Assembly (NCBI RefSeq): GCF_900109645.1
Contig: NZ_FOBG01000007.1
Coordinates: 1-64,000 of the forward strand
From: Duganella sp. CF402
GTDB lineage: Bacteria; Pseudomonadota; Gammaproteobacteria; Burkholderiales; Burkholderiaceae_D
DNA length: 64,000 nucleotides
Direction of reading: 5' to 3'
How positions within the stretch are numbered: position 1 is the first letter of the stretch; each line of letters begins with the position of its first letter. Of this stretch, positions 1 through 8,697 are shown one piece after another. Below the pieces are notes generated by a model. The model saw nothing but the letters and a program-made list of their open reading frames with translations. It was not told the origin of the DNA and did no database searches. A program made the translations under genes and the position numbers.

Positions 1-1004
1 GTCGTCACATGACCGAATACAAGGTCGTGATCGACAAGTCGACGGTGCCGGTGGGCACGGCCGACAAGGTGCGCGCGGCGATTGCCGAGGAATTGGCAAA
101 GCGCGAGCTGGCGCTGCCGTACTCGGTGGTGTCGAATCCGGAATTCCTGAAAGAAGGCGCGGCGGTCGAAGACTTCATGCGTCCCGACCGCGTGGTGGTG
201 GGCGCCGACGACGAGCGCGGCATCGCGCTGATGCGCGAACTGTACGCGCCGTTCATCCGCAACCACGACCGCGTGATCGTGATGGACGTGCGCTCGGCCG
301 AGCTGACCAAGTACGCCGCCAACGCCATGCTGGCCACCCGCATCTCGTTCATGAACGAGCTGGCCAATCTGGCCGACAAGCTGGGCGCCGATATCGAGCA
401 GGTCCGCGTGGGCATCGGTTCCGACCCGCGCATCGGCTTCCACTTCCTGTATCCAGGCTGCGGCTACGGCGGCTCGTGCTTCCCGAAAGACGTGCAGGCG
501 CTGATCCGCACGGCGGAAGAGAACGACTCGCCGGTGCGCGTGCTGAACGCGGTGGAGGAGGCCAACGAGGCGCAAAAGCACCTGCTGCTGCAGAAGATCC
601 GCAGCCGCTTTGGCAGCGACCTGCGCGGCAAGCATTTCGCGCTGTGGGGCCTGGCCTTCAAGCCGAACACCGATGACATGCGCGCGGCCTCGAGCCGGGT
701 GGTGATCGAGGGCTTGTGGGAAATGGGCGCCACGTTGACGGCCTACGATCCGGTGGCGATGGACGAGTCGCGCCGCATCTTCGGCGACGACCAGCGCCTG
801 CGCTACGTCGATACGCAGATGGCGGCGCTGCAAGAGGCTGATGCGCTGGTCATCGTCACCGAATGGAAGGAATTCCGCGTGCCGAATTTCGAGCAGATCA
901 AGGCAGCGCTGCGCCAGCCGGTGATCTTCGACGGCCGCAATCTGTACCAGCCGGCTCAGGTGCGCCAACACGGCCTGGAATATTTCGCCATCGGCCGCCG
1001 TTAA
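1..1004 (+). CDS. ugd: UDP-glucose 6-dehydrogenase, 5' end outside the window
   Basis: Oxidises UDP-glucose to UDP-glucuronate with NAD+, supplying a charged sugar for polysaccharide. The visible part starts inside the N-terminal Rossmann domain. A STVPVGT motif lies near the beginning, and GGSCFPKD, with the catalytic Cys codon at 477-479, marks the central domain. The C-terminal part (WGLAFKPNTDDMR) matches the UDP-binding domain. About 333 residues are present against roughly 430-450 for the family. An ATG at 9 exists, but the reading frame is open to the window edge and the nucleotide-binding start would be missing from it, so the real start lies upstream. The next gene begins 40 bp downstream in the same direction, consistent with an exopolysaccharide operon. 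A GDP-mannose dehydrogenase of the same superfamily is a less likely reading. Confidence 0.9.
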   Translation, partial: RHMTEYKVVIDKSTVPVGTADKVRAAIAEELAKRELALPYSVVSNPEFLKEGAAVEDFMRPDRVVVGADDERGIALMRELYAPFIRNHDRVIVMDVRSAELTKYAANAMLATRISFMNELANLADKLGADIEQVRVGIGSDPRIGFHFLYPGCGYGGSCFPKDVQALIRTAEENDSPVRVLNAVEEANEAQKHLLLQKIRSRFGSDLRGKHFALWGLAFKPNTDDMRAASSRVVIEGLWEMGATLTAYDPVAMDESRRIFGDDQRLRYVDTQMAALQEADALVIVTEWKEFRVPNFEQIKAALRQPVIFDGRNLYQPAQVRQHGLEYFAIGRR

Positions 1005-1044
1005 TGCGGCGGGTGACGGATTTCTCCATCACAGGAAGACCAGC

Positions 1045-2208
1045 ATGAAAGCAATGATATTAGCAGCGGGCAAGGGGACGCGAGTGCGCCCTTTGACCTA
1101 CGATCTGCCCAAGCCCATGATCCCCATTCTCGGCAAGCCGGTGATGGCCTACCTGATTGAGCACCTGGCCAAGTACGGCGTCACCGAGATCATGTGCAAC
1201 GTCAGTTATCTGCACGAGAAGATCGAGGACTATTTTGGTGAGGGCCACCAGTATGGCGTGCAGATTGGTTATTCCTTCGAGGGCTATACCACGGACAGCG
1301 GTGAAGTGGTGCCTCAGCCGCTGGGCTCGGCTGGCGGCATGAAGAAGATCCAGGAATTTGGCGGCTTCTTCGACGACACCACCATCGTGCTGTGCGGCGA
1401 TGCCGTCATCAACCTGGACATCAAGTCGGCCTTGTTTGAGCACCGCCGCAAGGGCGCGCTGGCCACCGTGATCACCCGCGAGGTGCCGTGGGATAAGGTG
1501 GAAAGCTACGGCGTGGTGGTCAGCGACAAGGACGGCCGCATCACGGCCTTCCAGGAAAAACCGGCCCAGGCCGAGGCCTTGTCGAACTGCGCCAGCACCG
1601 GCATCTATATTTTCGAGCCGGAAGTGCTGGACCTGATCCCGAGTGGGGACGTGTTCGACATTGGTTCCGACCTGTTCCCGCTGCTGGTGGAGAAGGGCTT
1701 GCCGTTCTATGCCCAGAAGCGCAGCTTCAGCTGGATCGACATCGGCAGCGTCAAGGACTATTGGGAAGTGTCGCAAAGCGTGATGATGGGCGAAGTGGCT
1801 CACATGGACGTACCCGGCATCCAGCTGGCAGATGGCATCTGGAGCGGCCTGAACACCAGCATCGACTGGGAAGGCACCACCATCGAAGGGCCGGTGTATA
1901 TCGGCTCTGGCTGTAAAATTGAGGCTGGCAGCACCATTATCGGCCCGACCTGGATTGGTCATGGCAGCCATATTTGCAGCGGCGCCACCGTAGAGCGCAG
2001 CGTGCTGTTCGAGTACACGCGGGTGTTACACAATGTAAGGCTTGAAGAGATGATTGTCTTCAAAGATTACAGTGTCAACCGCGCCGGCGAGATGCGCCAT
2101 GTGTCCGAGTACAATCCGGACGAATGGACCAATGCGCGTGATCGCCGTAACAAGCGCCGTTCTGAAAACGGCTTGGAAAACGAAGAAAAAGAGAGTAGCG
2201 TCGTATGA
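1045..2208 (+). CDS. NDP-sugar pyrophosphorylase with left-handed beta-helix tail
   Basis: A sugar-1-phosphate nucleotidyltransferase of 387 residues. The N-terminus carries the signature LAAGKGTRVRPLT followed by KPMIPILGKP, and a GDAVINLD metal-site segment lies near residue 115. The nucleotidyltransferase domain spans roughly residues 1-235. After about residue 255 there are hexapeptide-type repeats (GPVYIGSGCKIEAGSTIIGPTWIG...) typical of a left-handed beta helix, as in mannose-1-phosphate guanylyltransferase and glucose-1-phosphate thymidylyltransferase relatives. A charged tail ends the protein. Its stop overlaps the start of the next gene, so the two are translationally coupled. The exact sugar and nucleotide cannot be read from the sequence. 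The neighbouring ManC-type enzyme makes a mannose or glucose substrate plausible. Confidence 0.85.
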   Translation: MKAMILAAGKGTRVRPLTYDLPKPMIPILGKPVMAYLIEHLAKYGVTEIMCNVSYLHEKIEDYFGEGHQYGVQIGYSFEGYTTDSGEVVPQPLGSAGGMKKIQEFGGFFDDTTIVLCGDAVINLDIKSALFEHRRKGALATVITREVPWDKVESYGVVVSDKDGRITAFQEKPAQAEALSNCASTGIYIFEPEVLDLIPSGDVFDIGSDLFPLLVEKGLPFYAQKRSFSWIDIGSVKDYWEVSQSVMMGEVAHMDVPGIQLADGIWSGLNTSIDWEGTTIEGPVYIGSGCKIEAGSTIIGPTWIGHGSHICSGATVERSVLFEYTRVLHNVRLEEMIVFKDYSVNRAGEMRHVSEYNPDEWTNARDRRNKRRSENGLENEEKESSVV

Positions 2209-3620
2209 AAATTTATCCAGTGATTCTGTCCGGCGGCGCCGGCACCCGTCTGTGGCCACTGTCCCGTGCCGCGCTGCCGAAGCAACTGCTGCCGCTGATT
2301 TCGGGCCAGACCATGCTGCAGGAAACCGTGCTGCGCTGCCACGGCTGGGCCGATGTGCAGGCGCCGCTGATCGTGTGCGGCAATGAACACCGCTTCCTGG
2401 TGGCCGAGCAGCTGCGTGAAATCGGCGTGGCGCCGCTGGGCATCTTGCTGGAACCGGCCGGCCGCAATACCGCGCCGGCGGTGGCTGCCGCCGCCCACTT
2501 CCTGCTGGCGCGAGACCCTGACGCGGTCATGCTGGTGCTGCCGGCCGACCACGTGATCGAGCAGCCGGGCGCCTTCGAGGCGGCCGTGCGGCTGGCCGCG
2601 CAGGCGGTGGCCGACGGCGCGCTGGCCACCTTCGGCATCGTGCCGACCGCGCCGGAAACCGGCTATGGCTACATCCGCCGTGGCGCCGCCGTGGCGGCCA
2701 GCGGCGCCTACCAGGTCGAGCGCTTCGTTGAAAAACCAAACGCCGACACCGCGCGCGGCTTCGTGGCCGATGGCGGCTACTACTGGAACAGCGGCATGTT
2801 CCTGTTCCGCGCCAAGGCCTACCTGGACGAGCTGGCGGTGCACAGCCCAGCCATTGCCGGCGCTGCCGAAGCGGCGGTGCGCGAAGGTTACAGCGACCTC
2901 GATTTCTGCCGCCTGCATGAACAGCAGTTCGCGGCCTCGCCGTCGGACTCGATCGACTATGCGGTGATGGAGCACACCCGCCGCGCAGTGGTGGTGCCGG
3001 CCGACATCGGCTGGAGCGACGTTGGTTCATGGTCGGCGCTGCACGACGTGCAGCCGCATGACGAGCACGGCAACGCGGTGCGTGGCGACGTCTACCTGGA
3101 CGGCGTGAGCAATTCGCTGGTGCGCGCCGAGCGCCGCATGGTGGCGTTGATCGGCGTGAAAGACCTGGTCGTGGTGGAAACCGACGACGCGGTACTGGTG
3201 GCGCACCGCGACCAGGTGCAGCGCGTCAAGCAGGTGGTGGACCATCTGAAGCAGCAGCAGCGCACCGAGCACGTGCACCACACCAAGGTGTACCGTCCGT
3301 GGGGCTGCTACGAAGGCATCGACCTGGGCGAGCGTTTCCAGGTCAAGCGCATCACGGTCAATCCGGGCGGTAAGTTGTCGCTGCAGATGCACCATCACCG
3401 CGCCGAGCACTGGATCGTGGTCAGCGGCACGGCCAGCGTGACCTGCGGCGACAAGGTGACGCTGTTGACCGAGAACGAATCGACCTACATCCCGATCGGC
3501 ATGACCCACCGCCTGGAAAATCCGGGCAAGCTGCCGCTGCACCTGATCGAGGTGCAGTCGGGCAGCTATCTGGGCGAGGATGACATCGTGCGCTTTGAAG
3601 ACGTCTACCAGCGCGCATGA
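2205..3620 (+). CDS. manC: Mannose-1-phosphate guanylyltransferase / mannose-6-phosphate isomerase
   Basis: A bifunctional type II enzyme of 471 residues, the usual size for the AlgA/ManC/XanB family. It makes GDP-mannose from mannose-1-phosphate and GTP, and interconverts mannose-6-phosphate and fructose-6-phosphate. The N-terminus has the pyrophosphorylase signature LSGGAGTRLWPLSR and KQLLPL. PADHVIEQP and VEKPNADTA follow, with YYWNSGMFLF near residue 195. The C-terminal cupin domain (from about residue 315) shows RPWGCYEGI, GGKLSLQMHHHRAEHW and the metal-site histidines. ATG overlaps the stop of the preceding gene by 4 bp. GDP-mannose would feed the glycosyltransferase encoded next. Confidence 0.93.
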   Translation: MKIYPVILSGGAGTRLWPLSRAALPKQLLPLISGQTMLQETVLRCHGWADVQAPLIVCGNEHRFLVAEQLREIGVAPLGILLEPAGRNTAPAVAAAAHFLLARDPDAVMLVLPADHVIEQPGAFEAAVRLAAQAVADGALATFGIVPTAPETGYGYIRRGAAVAASGAYQVERFVEKPNADTARGFVADGGYYWNSGMFLFRAKAYLDELAVHSPAIAGAAEAAVREGYSDLDFCRLHEQQFAASPSDSIDYAVMEHTRRAVVVPADIGWSDVGSWSALHDVQPHDEHGNAVRGDVYLDGVSNSLVRAERRMVALIGVKDLVVVETDDAVLVAHRDQVQRVKQVVDHLKQQQRTEHVHHTKVYRPWGCYEGIDLGERFQVKRITVNPGGKLSLQMHHHRAEHWIVVSGTASVTCGDKVTLLTENESTYIPIGMTHRLENPGKLPLHLIEVQSGSYLGEDDIVRFEDVYQRA

Positions 3621-3624
3621 CCGC

Positions 3625-4815
3625 ATGAAGATCGCCCTGCTCAATTCCTACTACTACCCGGAGGAGCGGGGCGGCGCCGAACGCTCGGTGCGCATCCTGG
3701 CCGAAGGCCTGGTGGGCCTAGGGCACGAGGTCACCGTGCTGGCGCTGGGCGACGCGGCCGCCGCGCCGCAAAGTCACAACGGCGTCAACATCCGGCGCCT
3801 GTCGATCCGCAACGCCTATTTGCCGTCCGAGGTGGGTGGCGATGTGGGCGCTGTGTCGCGCCTGGTATGGCATGCGCGCGACAGCTATAACCTCGGCGCA
3901 CGCGCCGATGTGCGCGCGACGCTGAAAGCCAGCGGCGCGCAAGTGCTGCACACCAATAACCTGTCCGGTTTTTCCGTTGCGGCCTGGTCCGCAGCGCATG
4001 CGCTGGGCCTGCCGGTGGTGCACACCACGCGCGATTTCTATCTGCAGTGCCCGCGTACCACGATGATGAAGGGCGAGCACAGTTGCGCGCGCCCTTGCGG
4101 CAGCTGCGCGCCGTTTGCCTGGCCGCGCCGCATGGTGTCGCAGCGGATCCAGCATGTGGTGGGCATCAGCCGTTTCATGCTGGAGCGCCATCAGCAAAAC
4201 GACTATTTCGACGGCGTACCGGCGTCGGTTATCTACAATTCATATGACGGCCCGGCCGCGCCCGAGCTGCGCGCGCCCGGCGCCGAACTGGTGCTGGGCT
4301 TCATCGGCCGGCTGGTGCCGGCGAAAGGCGTGGAGTTGCTGCTGCAGGCGTTCCGCCGCCTGCACGCGGACGCCAGCCAGGGCGCTTTGCGCCTGCTGAT
4401 CGGCGGCGAAGGCCATCCCGACTATGTGGCCGAACTGCGCCGCCAGGCCGAAGGCTTGCCGGTCGATTTTCTCGGCCATGTGAATCCCCCCACCTTTTTC
4501 CCGCGCGTGGATGTGACGGTGGCGCCGTCGGTATGGAATGAACCGCTGGGCCGGGTGGTGATTGAATCCATGTCCTTCGGCAAGCCAGTGGTGGTGACGC
4601 CGGTCGGCGGCATGCCGGAACTGGTGGCGCCCGGCGCCGGACTGGTGCTGCCGGAAGTCAGCGCCGACGCCTTGTACGCCAGCCTGGCGGACTTGCTGCC
4701 GGCGCTGCGCCGCGACCACGCCAGCTGGGCGGCCAAGGCGCGCGAGGCCAGCCTGGCCTATGGCGCGGCCGCCATCGCCGGGCAATATCAGCAGGTGTAC
4801 GCGCGCTACCTTTGA
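3625..4815 (+). CDS. Glycosyltransferase family 4 protein
   Basis: A predicted GT-B glycosyltransferase of 396 residues. The N-terminal half has YYYPEERGGAERSV, the loop that receives the acceptor in GT4 enzymes. The C-terminal half has GFIGRLVPAKGVELLLQAF and the nucleotide-sugar binding EX7E segment (NEPLGRVVIES), then GMPELV. The frame is open from 3580, but the ATG at 3625, 4 bp after the manC stop, gives the normal family N-terminus MKIALLNSYYYP. It probably adds one sugar during assembly of the exopolysaccharide repeat unit at the cytoplasmic face of the membrane. Donor and linkage cannot be predicted. Confidence 0.88.
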   Translation: MKIALLNSYYYPEERGGAERSVRILAEGLVGLGHEVTVLALGDAAAAPQSHNGVNIRRLSIRNAYLPSEVGGDVGAVSRLVWHARDSYNLGARADVRATLKASGAQVLHTNNLSGFSVAAWSAAHALGLPVVHTTRDFYLQCPRTTMMKGEHSCARPCGSCAPFAWPRRMVSQRIQHVVGISRFMLERHQQNDYFDGVPASVIYNSYDGPAAPELRAPGAELVLGFIGRLVPAKGVELLLQAFRRLHADASQGALRLLIGGEGHPDYVAELRRQAEGLPVDFLGHVNPPTFFPRVDVTVAPSVWNEPLGRVVIESMSFGKPVVVTPVGGMPELVAPGAGLVLPEVSADALYASLADLLPALRRDHASWAAKAREASLAYGAAAIAGQYQQVYARYL

Positions 4816-4851
4816 GTTACATCACAGCTTTAGTCTGTTCGGACTAACGTC

Positions 4852-4870
4852 CCGTCATGATGGCGTCATG
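4852..4870. promoter_or_regulatory. Perfect 7-bp inverted repeat upstream of the nuclease gene
   Basis: GTCATGA and TCATGAC are separated by 5 bp, 64 bp before the nuclease ATG. A second small dyad (TTAGTC/GACTAA) sits just upstream at about 4829-4845 and could be the weak terminator of the glycosyltransferase operon. The 7-bp dyad has no T-run after it, so an operator is more likely than a terminator. The binding protein is unknown. Confidence 0.35.
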
Positions 4871-4933
4871 ACTGCCCCGTAATATGCAAAATGCAAGTTT
4901 CAAAACCATTTTGTTAATATTTCAGGACAGGCC

Positions 4934-7933
4934 ATGAAAAAACTCCTCCCTCCGCCAGCGCGCACCGCGATGGCTGCCGCACTGCTGGGCGCCCTGGCGG
5001 CGCCTGCGTTTGCCGATTCGTCGGTGGTCATCAGCCAGGTGTATGGCGGCGGCGGCAATAGCGGCGCCACCTACAAGAACGACTTCATCGAACTGTTCAA
5101 CCGTGGCAGCGCCGACGTCGACCTGACCGGCTGGAGCGTGCAATACGCCAGCGCGACGGGCACCAGCTGGCAGGTGACCAAGCTGAACGGCCTGAAGCTC
5201 AAGCCGGGCCAGTACTACCTGGTGCAGGAAGGGCCGGGCGCCGGCGGCACCACCGCGCTGCCGACCCCGGACGCGGCCGCCACCATCGCCATGAGCGGCA
5301 CCGCCGGCAAGGTGGCGCTGGTGAGCAACACCACCGCGCTGGCCAGCGCCTCGCCGGCCGCCGGCACCTTTGTCGACCTGATCGGCTTCGGCGGCGCCAA
5401 CTACGCCGAGGGCACGGCTACTGCCGTCCTCAGCAACACCACCGGCGCACTGCGCGCCAACGGCGGCTGCACCGACACCGACAACAACAGCGCCGACTTC
5501 GCCATCGGCGCGCCGACCCCGCGCAACACCGCCAGCGCCTTCAACGTGTGCGGCGCACCGCCGGCTCCGGCCATCGTCGCCACGTGCCCGGCCAACCTGG
5601 CGCTGGCCGCCGGCGTCGACGGCAGCGCCGACCTGAGCGCCACCGACAGCGACGGCACCGTCAACAGCGCGGTGATCACCTCGAGCGCGGTGCCCGGCAT
5701 CAGCCTGATTAACTTCCTGGCCGCCTCGGGCGCGGGCGGCACCGCCACCGCCAGCCTGAGCATCGCCGCCAGCGTAGCGGCCGGCACCTATCCGGTGACC
5801 GTCAAGTTCGGCAACGACCAGGCGCAGGAAACCAGCTGCGCCATCAGCGTCAGCGTGGCCGCGCCGGCCGCTGTCACCCACAGCATTCCGCAAATCCAGG
5901 GCGAGGGCGACGCCAGCCCGTACGCCGGCACCGTGCAGACCACCGAGGGCGTGGTGACCGCCAAGGTCGGCTCCGGCTTCTTCATCCAGGACGAGGCGGG
6001 CGACGGCAATCCGCTGACCTCGGACGGCCTGTTCATCTTCACCACCGCCGCCAACATCGGCACCGTGCAGGTCGGCGACCGCATCCGCATCACCGGCAGC
6101 ATCACCGAGTACACACCGACCGGCGCCACCCGTTCCTACACCGAGATGCAAAGCGTGAGCGCGATCGCCAAGCTGGCCGGCGGCGTCAGCATCGCCCCGA
6201 CCAACATCCAGCTGCCGCACGCCAACCTCGGCCGCGTGGAAGGCATGCTGGTGCGCTTCAGCAGCCCGCTGACCCTGTCGCAGCTGGAATTCCTCGGCAC
6301 CCGTGGCGAAATCACGCTGTCCTCGGGCCGCCTGGAAATCGCCTCCAACCGCTACCGCCCAGGCACGGCGGAAGCCATCGCGCAAGCGGCCGCCAACCAG
6401 CTCAACCAGATCGTGCTGGACGACGGCATCTTCGTCACCCCGACCACCATTCCTTACCTGGGCGCAGACGGCTCGCTGCGCGCCGGCGACACCGTGTCCG
6501 ACCTGACCGGCGTGGTCGACTTCGGCGCCAAGGGCGGTGGCGGCGCCGGCTTCAAGCTGCAGCCGACCGTGGCCCCGGTGTTCTCGCACGATAATCCGCG
6601 CGCCGAACCGCCGGCGCTGGCGAGCGGCAACATCAAGGTGGCCAGCGCCAACGTGCTGAACTACTTCACCACCTTCACCGACGGCACCGACGTGACCGGC
6701 GCTACCGGCCAGGGCTGCTCGCTGGGCACCAGCGTGTCCAAGTCCAACTGCCGTGGCGCCGACAACCTGAACGAGTTCAACCGCCAGACCGCCAAGATTG
6801 TCGGCGAGCTGAAAGCCATCAACGCCGACGTCTACGGCCTGATGGAAATCCAGAACAGCGGCGAGTACACCGTCACCAAGCTGGTTGACGCACTGAACGA
6901 AGCGATCTCGCCGGGCACCGGCATCAAGACCTACGCCGTGGTGCCGAAGCCGAACGCCACCGGCACCGACGCCATCCGCGTGGCCATGATCTACAAGCCG
7001 TCGGCGCTGACGCTGGTGGGCGGCGCGCTGTCCGACGGCGACGCCATCAACAACCGGCCGCCGATGGCGCAGACCTTCAAGGCCAACAACGGCGCCAAGT
7101 TCTCGCTGGTGGTGAATCACTTGAAATCCAAGGGCAGCTGCCCGACCAGCGGCGCCGACGCCGACCAGGGCGACAGCCAGAGCTGCTGGAACGCCACCCG
7201 TATCCAGCAGGCCAACCGCCTGACCGGCGCCTTCGTACCGCAAGTGGTGGCCGCCGCCGGCGACGCCAAGGTGCTGCTGATCGGCGACTTCAACTCCTAC
7301 GGCCAGGAAGACCCGATCGCCGCCATCACCGCCGCCGGCTACGTCAACCAGCTGGAGCGCTTCGTGCGCGGCAGCGGCAACATGCCGTACTCGTTCGTGT
7401 TCAACGGCGAAGCGGGCTACCTCGACCACGCGCTGGCCAGCGCCGCGCTGAGCCCGCAGGTGGTGGATGCGGCCGAATGGCATAACAACGCCGACGAGCC
7501 GACCGTGCTGGACTACAACACCGACGCCAAGCCGCAGGACAAGTACACCAGCGCGCCATACCGCGCCTCGGACCACGACCCGGTGGTGATCAGCCTCAAC
7601 CTGCAAGCGCCGTACACCGACGTCAGCAGCAGCGTCAAAACGGTGAGCTCGGGCCTGACCTACGCGCGCCTGAGCGGCCAGTGGAGCGGCACCCTGAGCA
7701 TCACCAACACCAGCGGCGCGGCCATCACCGGCCCGCTGCAGGTGTCGCTGGGCGGCCTGCCGAGCGGCGTGGTGCTGGTCAACGCCAGCGGCAACCGCAG
7801 CGGCGTGCCGTACCTGACGGCCAACACCAGCAGCCTGGCGGCAGGCGCCACGCTGACCGTGCCGGTGGCCTTCACCAAGACCGGCACCGCAGCGATCACC
7901 TACACCACCCAAGTCTACAGCGGCACTTTTTAA
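4934..7933 (+). CDS. ExeM/NucH-family extracellular endonuclease
   Basis: A secreted DNase-like protein of 999 residues. Residues 1-28 form a signal peptide ending at an AFA-type cleavage site. Next comes a lamin-tail-like domain (SSVVISQVYGGGGNSGATY... FIELFNRG) of about 130 residues, then an Ig-like/OB-type middle (GEGDASPYAGTVQTTEGVVT; GFFIQDEAGDG). An endonuclease/exonuclease/phosphatase domain runs from about residue 565 to 885, with VASANVLNYF, GLMEIQNSG, VVNHLKSKGS, IGDFNSYGQEDP and the final SDHDPV. All key acidic and histidine positions appear present. An extra beta-rich domain of about 110 residues closes the protein, and no sorting signal is visible. ExeM relatives degrade extracellular DNA in biofilms; a role here is inference. 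The downstream secretion locus is an obvious candidate route. The start is preceded by CAGGACAGG. Confidence 0.9.
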   Translation: MKKLLPPPARTAMAAALLGALAAPAFADSSVVISQVYGGGGNSGATYKNDFIELFNRGSADVDLTGWSVQYASATGTSWQVTKLNGLKLKPGQYYLVQEGPGAGGTTALPTPDAAATIAMSGTAGKVALVSNTTALASASPAAGTFVDLIGFGGANYAEGTATAVLSNTTGALRANGGCTDTDNNSADFAIGAPTPRNTASAFNVCGAPPAPAIVATCPANLALAAGVDGSADLSATDSDGTVNSAVITSSAVPGISLINFLAASGAGGTATASLSIAASVAAGTYPVTVKFGNDQAQETSCAISVSVAAPAAVTHSIPQIQGEGDASPYAGTVQTTEGVVTAKVGSGFFIQDEAGDGNPLTSDGLFIFTTAANIGTVQVGDRIRITGSITEYTPTGATRSYTEMQSVSAIAKLAGGVSIAPTNIQLPHANLGRVEGMLVRFSSPLTLSQLEFLGTRGEITLSSGRLEIASNRYRPGTAEAIAQAAANQLNQIVLDDGIFVTPTTIPYLGADGSLRAGDTVSDLTGVVDFGAKGGGGAGFKLQPTVAPVFSHDNPRAEPPALASGNIKVASANVLNYFTTFTDGTDVTGATGQGCSLGTSVSKSNCRGADNLNEFNRQTAKIVGELKAINADVYGLMEIQNSGEYTVTKLVDALNEAISPGTGIKTYAVVPKPNATGTDAIRVAMIYKPSALTLVGGALSDGDAINNRPPMAQTFKANNGAKFSLVVNHLKSKGSCPTSGADADQGDSQSCWNATRIQQANRLTGAFVPQVVAAAGDAKVLLIGDFNSYGQEDPIAAITAAGYVNQLERFVRGSGNMPYSFVFNGEAGYLDHALASAALSPQVVDAAEWHNNADEPTVLDYNTDAKPQDKYTSAPYRASDHDPVVISLNLQAPYTDVSSSVKTVSSGLTYARLSGQWSGTLSITNTSGAAITGPLQVSLGGLPSGVVLVNASGNRSGVPYLTANTSSLAAGATLTVPVAFTKTGTAAITYTTQVYSGTF

Positions 7934-7948
7934 GTAAGGATCACGACC

Positions 7949-8587
7949 ATGTTTAACACCTCCATCACTTTGCGCCGCAGCCTGCTGGCGCTGGCCCTGG
8001 CCGCATGCGCCAGCCTGGCGTCGGCCGCCACCTACCACGTCGAGTTCGACACCTCGACGTTTGGCGGCGACGGCTGGATCGACATCCAGTTCAATCCGGG
8101 CAACGCCGGCACCGCGCTGGCCTCGGTCACGCTGACTGACTTCATCGGCTTTGGCGACAGCAGCAGCGCCCAGCTGGCCGGCAGCGTCAGCGGCTCGCTG
8201 GCCGGCGGCTACACCATCGCCAACGACGACCCGGGCGGCTGGAACGACCTGTTCCACGCGGTGAGCTTCAGCGGCGGCAAGGTCGGTTTCAACGTCAGCT
8301 TCAGCGGCGACGCCGACCCGGCCCAGACCTCGGGCGGTTCGGTGTTCTCGGTGGCGCTGATGAACGCCGACGCCAACGCCTACCTCGGTACGTCGGACCC
8401 GTCCGGCTCGCTGGTGCAGCTGAACTGGACCGCCGGCGTGACGGCAAACGCGGGCGCTGTGGCGGCTACGCCACTGGTCAACACCATTCCAACCGTGACC
8501 GCGCCGGTGCCTGAGCCATCGACTTGGGCCATGCTGGCCGGCGGCCTGGCACTGCTGGGCTTCATGCGCCGTCGCCAGCAGGCTTAA
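7949..8587 (+). CDS. PEP-CTERM protein of the NF038129-like type
   Basis: A secreted, surface-sorted protein of 212 residues with an N-terminal signal peptide (residues 1-26, ending ASAATY). The body is beta-rich, with DTSTFGGDGWIDIQFNPGN and later LTDFIGFGDSS. The C-terminus is a canonical sorting tail: VPEPSTWAMLAGG, a short hydrophobic stretch, and the basic end MRRRQQA. Such tails are cut by an exosortase; none is encoded in this window. It follows the nuclease gene by 15 bp and has a plausible ribosome site (AAGGATCACGACC), so the two may be co-transcribed. Function is unknown. PEP-CTERM proteins commonly accompany exopolysaccharide, as here. Confidence 0.85.
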   Translation: MFNTSITLRRSLLALALAACASLASAATYHVEFDTSTFGGDGWIDIQFNPGNAGTALASVTLTDFIGFGDSSSAQLAGSVSGSLAGGYTIANDDPGGWNDLFHAVSFSGGKVGFNVSFSGDADPAQTSGGSVFSVALMNADANAYLGTSDPSGSLVQLNWTAGVTANAGAVAATPLVNTIPTVTAPVPEPSTWAMLAGGLALLGFMRRRQQA

Positions 8588-8598
8588 TCGCAGAAGAA

Positions 8599-8635
8599 CT
8601 GGCGGATTTATATTTTTAAAATCTGAATCCGCCAG
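8599..8635. terminator. 10-bp perfect stem-loop after the PEP-CTERM gene
   Basis: CTGGCGGATT and AATCCGCCAG form a perfect 10-bp stem with a 17-nt AU-rich loop, beginning 11 bp after the stop. There is no T-run behind it, so it is not a classical intrinsic terminator. It may end or stabilise the nuclease/PEP-CTERM transcript, or be an operator for the response regulator encoded next. Confidence 0.4.
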
Positions 8636-8697
8636 CGAAATCATATTAGTAAAGCCAGATTGCTTATTGCATAGTGTTTTCTTTACAGGGAAACGCT

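Noticed and set aside
1..1004. The ATG at position 9 as the true start of the dehydrogenase
   Set aside because: It would delete most of the NAD-binding domain; the frame is open to the window edge.
4922..8644. A 1240-codon open frame on the minus strand over the nuclease and PEP-CTERM genes
   Set aside because: Its product is low-complexity (rich in Gly, Ala, Val, His, Arg, Gln) as expected for the antisense of GC-rich codons. The plus-strand genes have clear domains and signal peptides.
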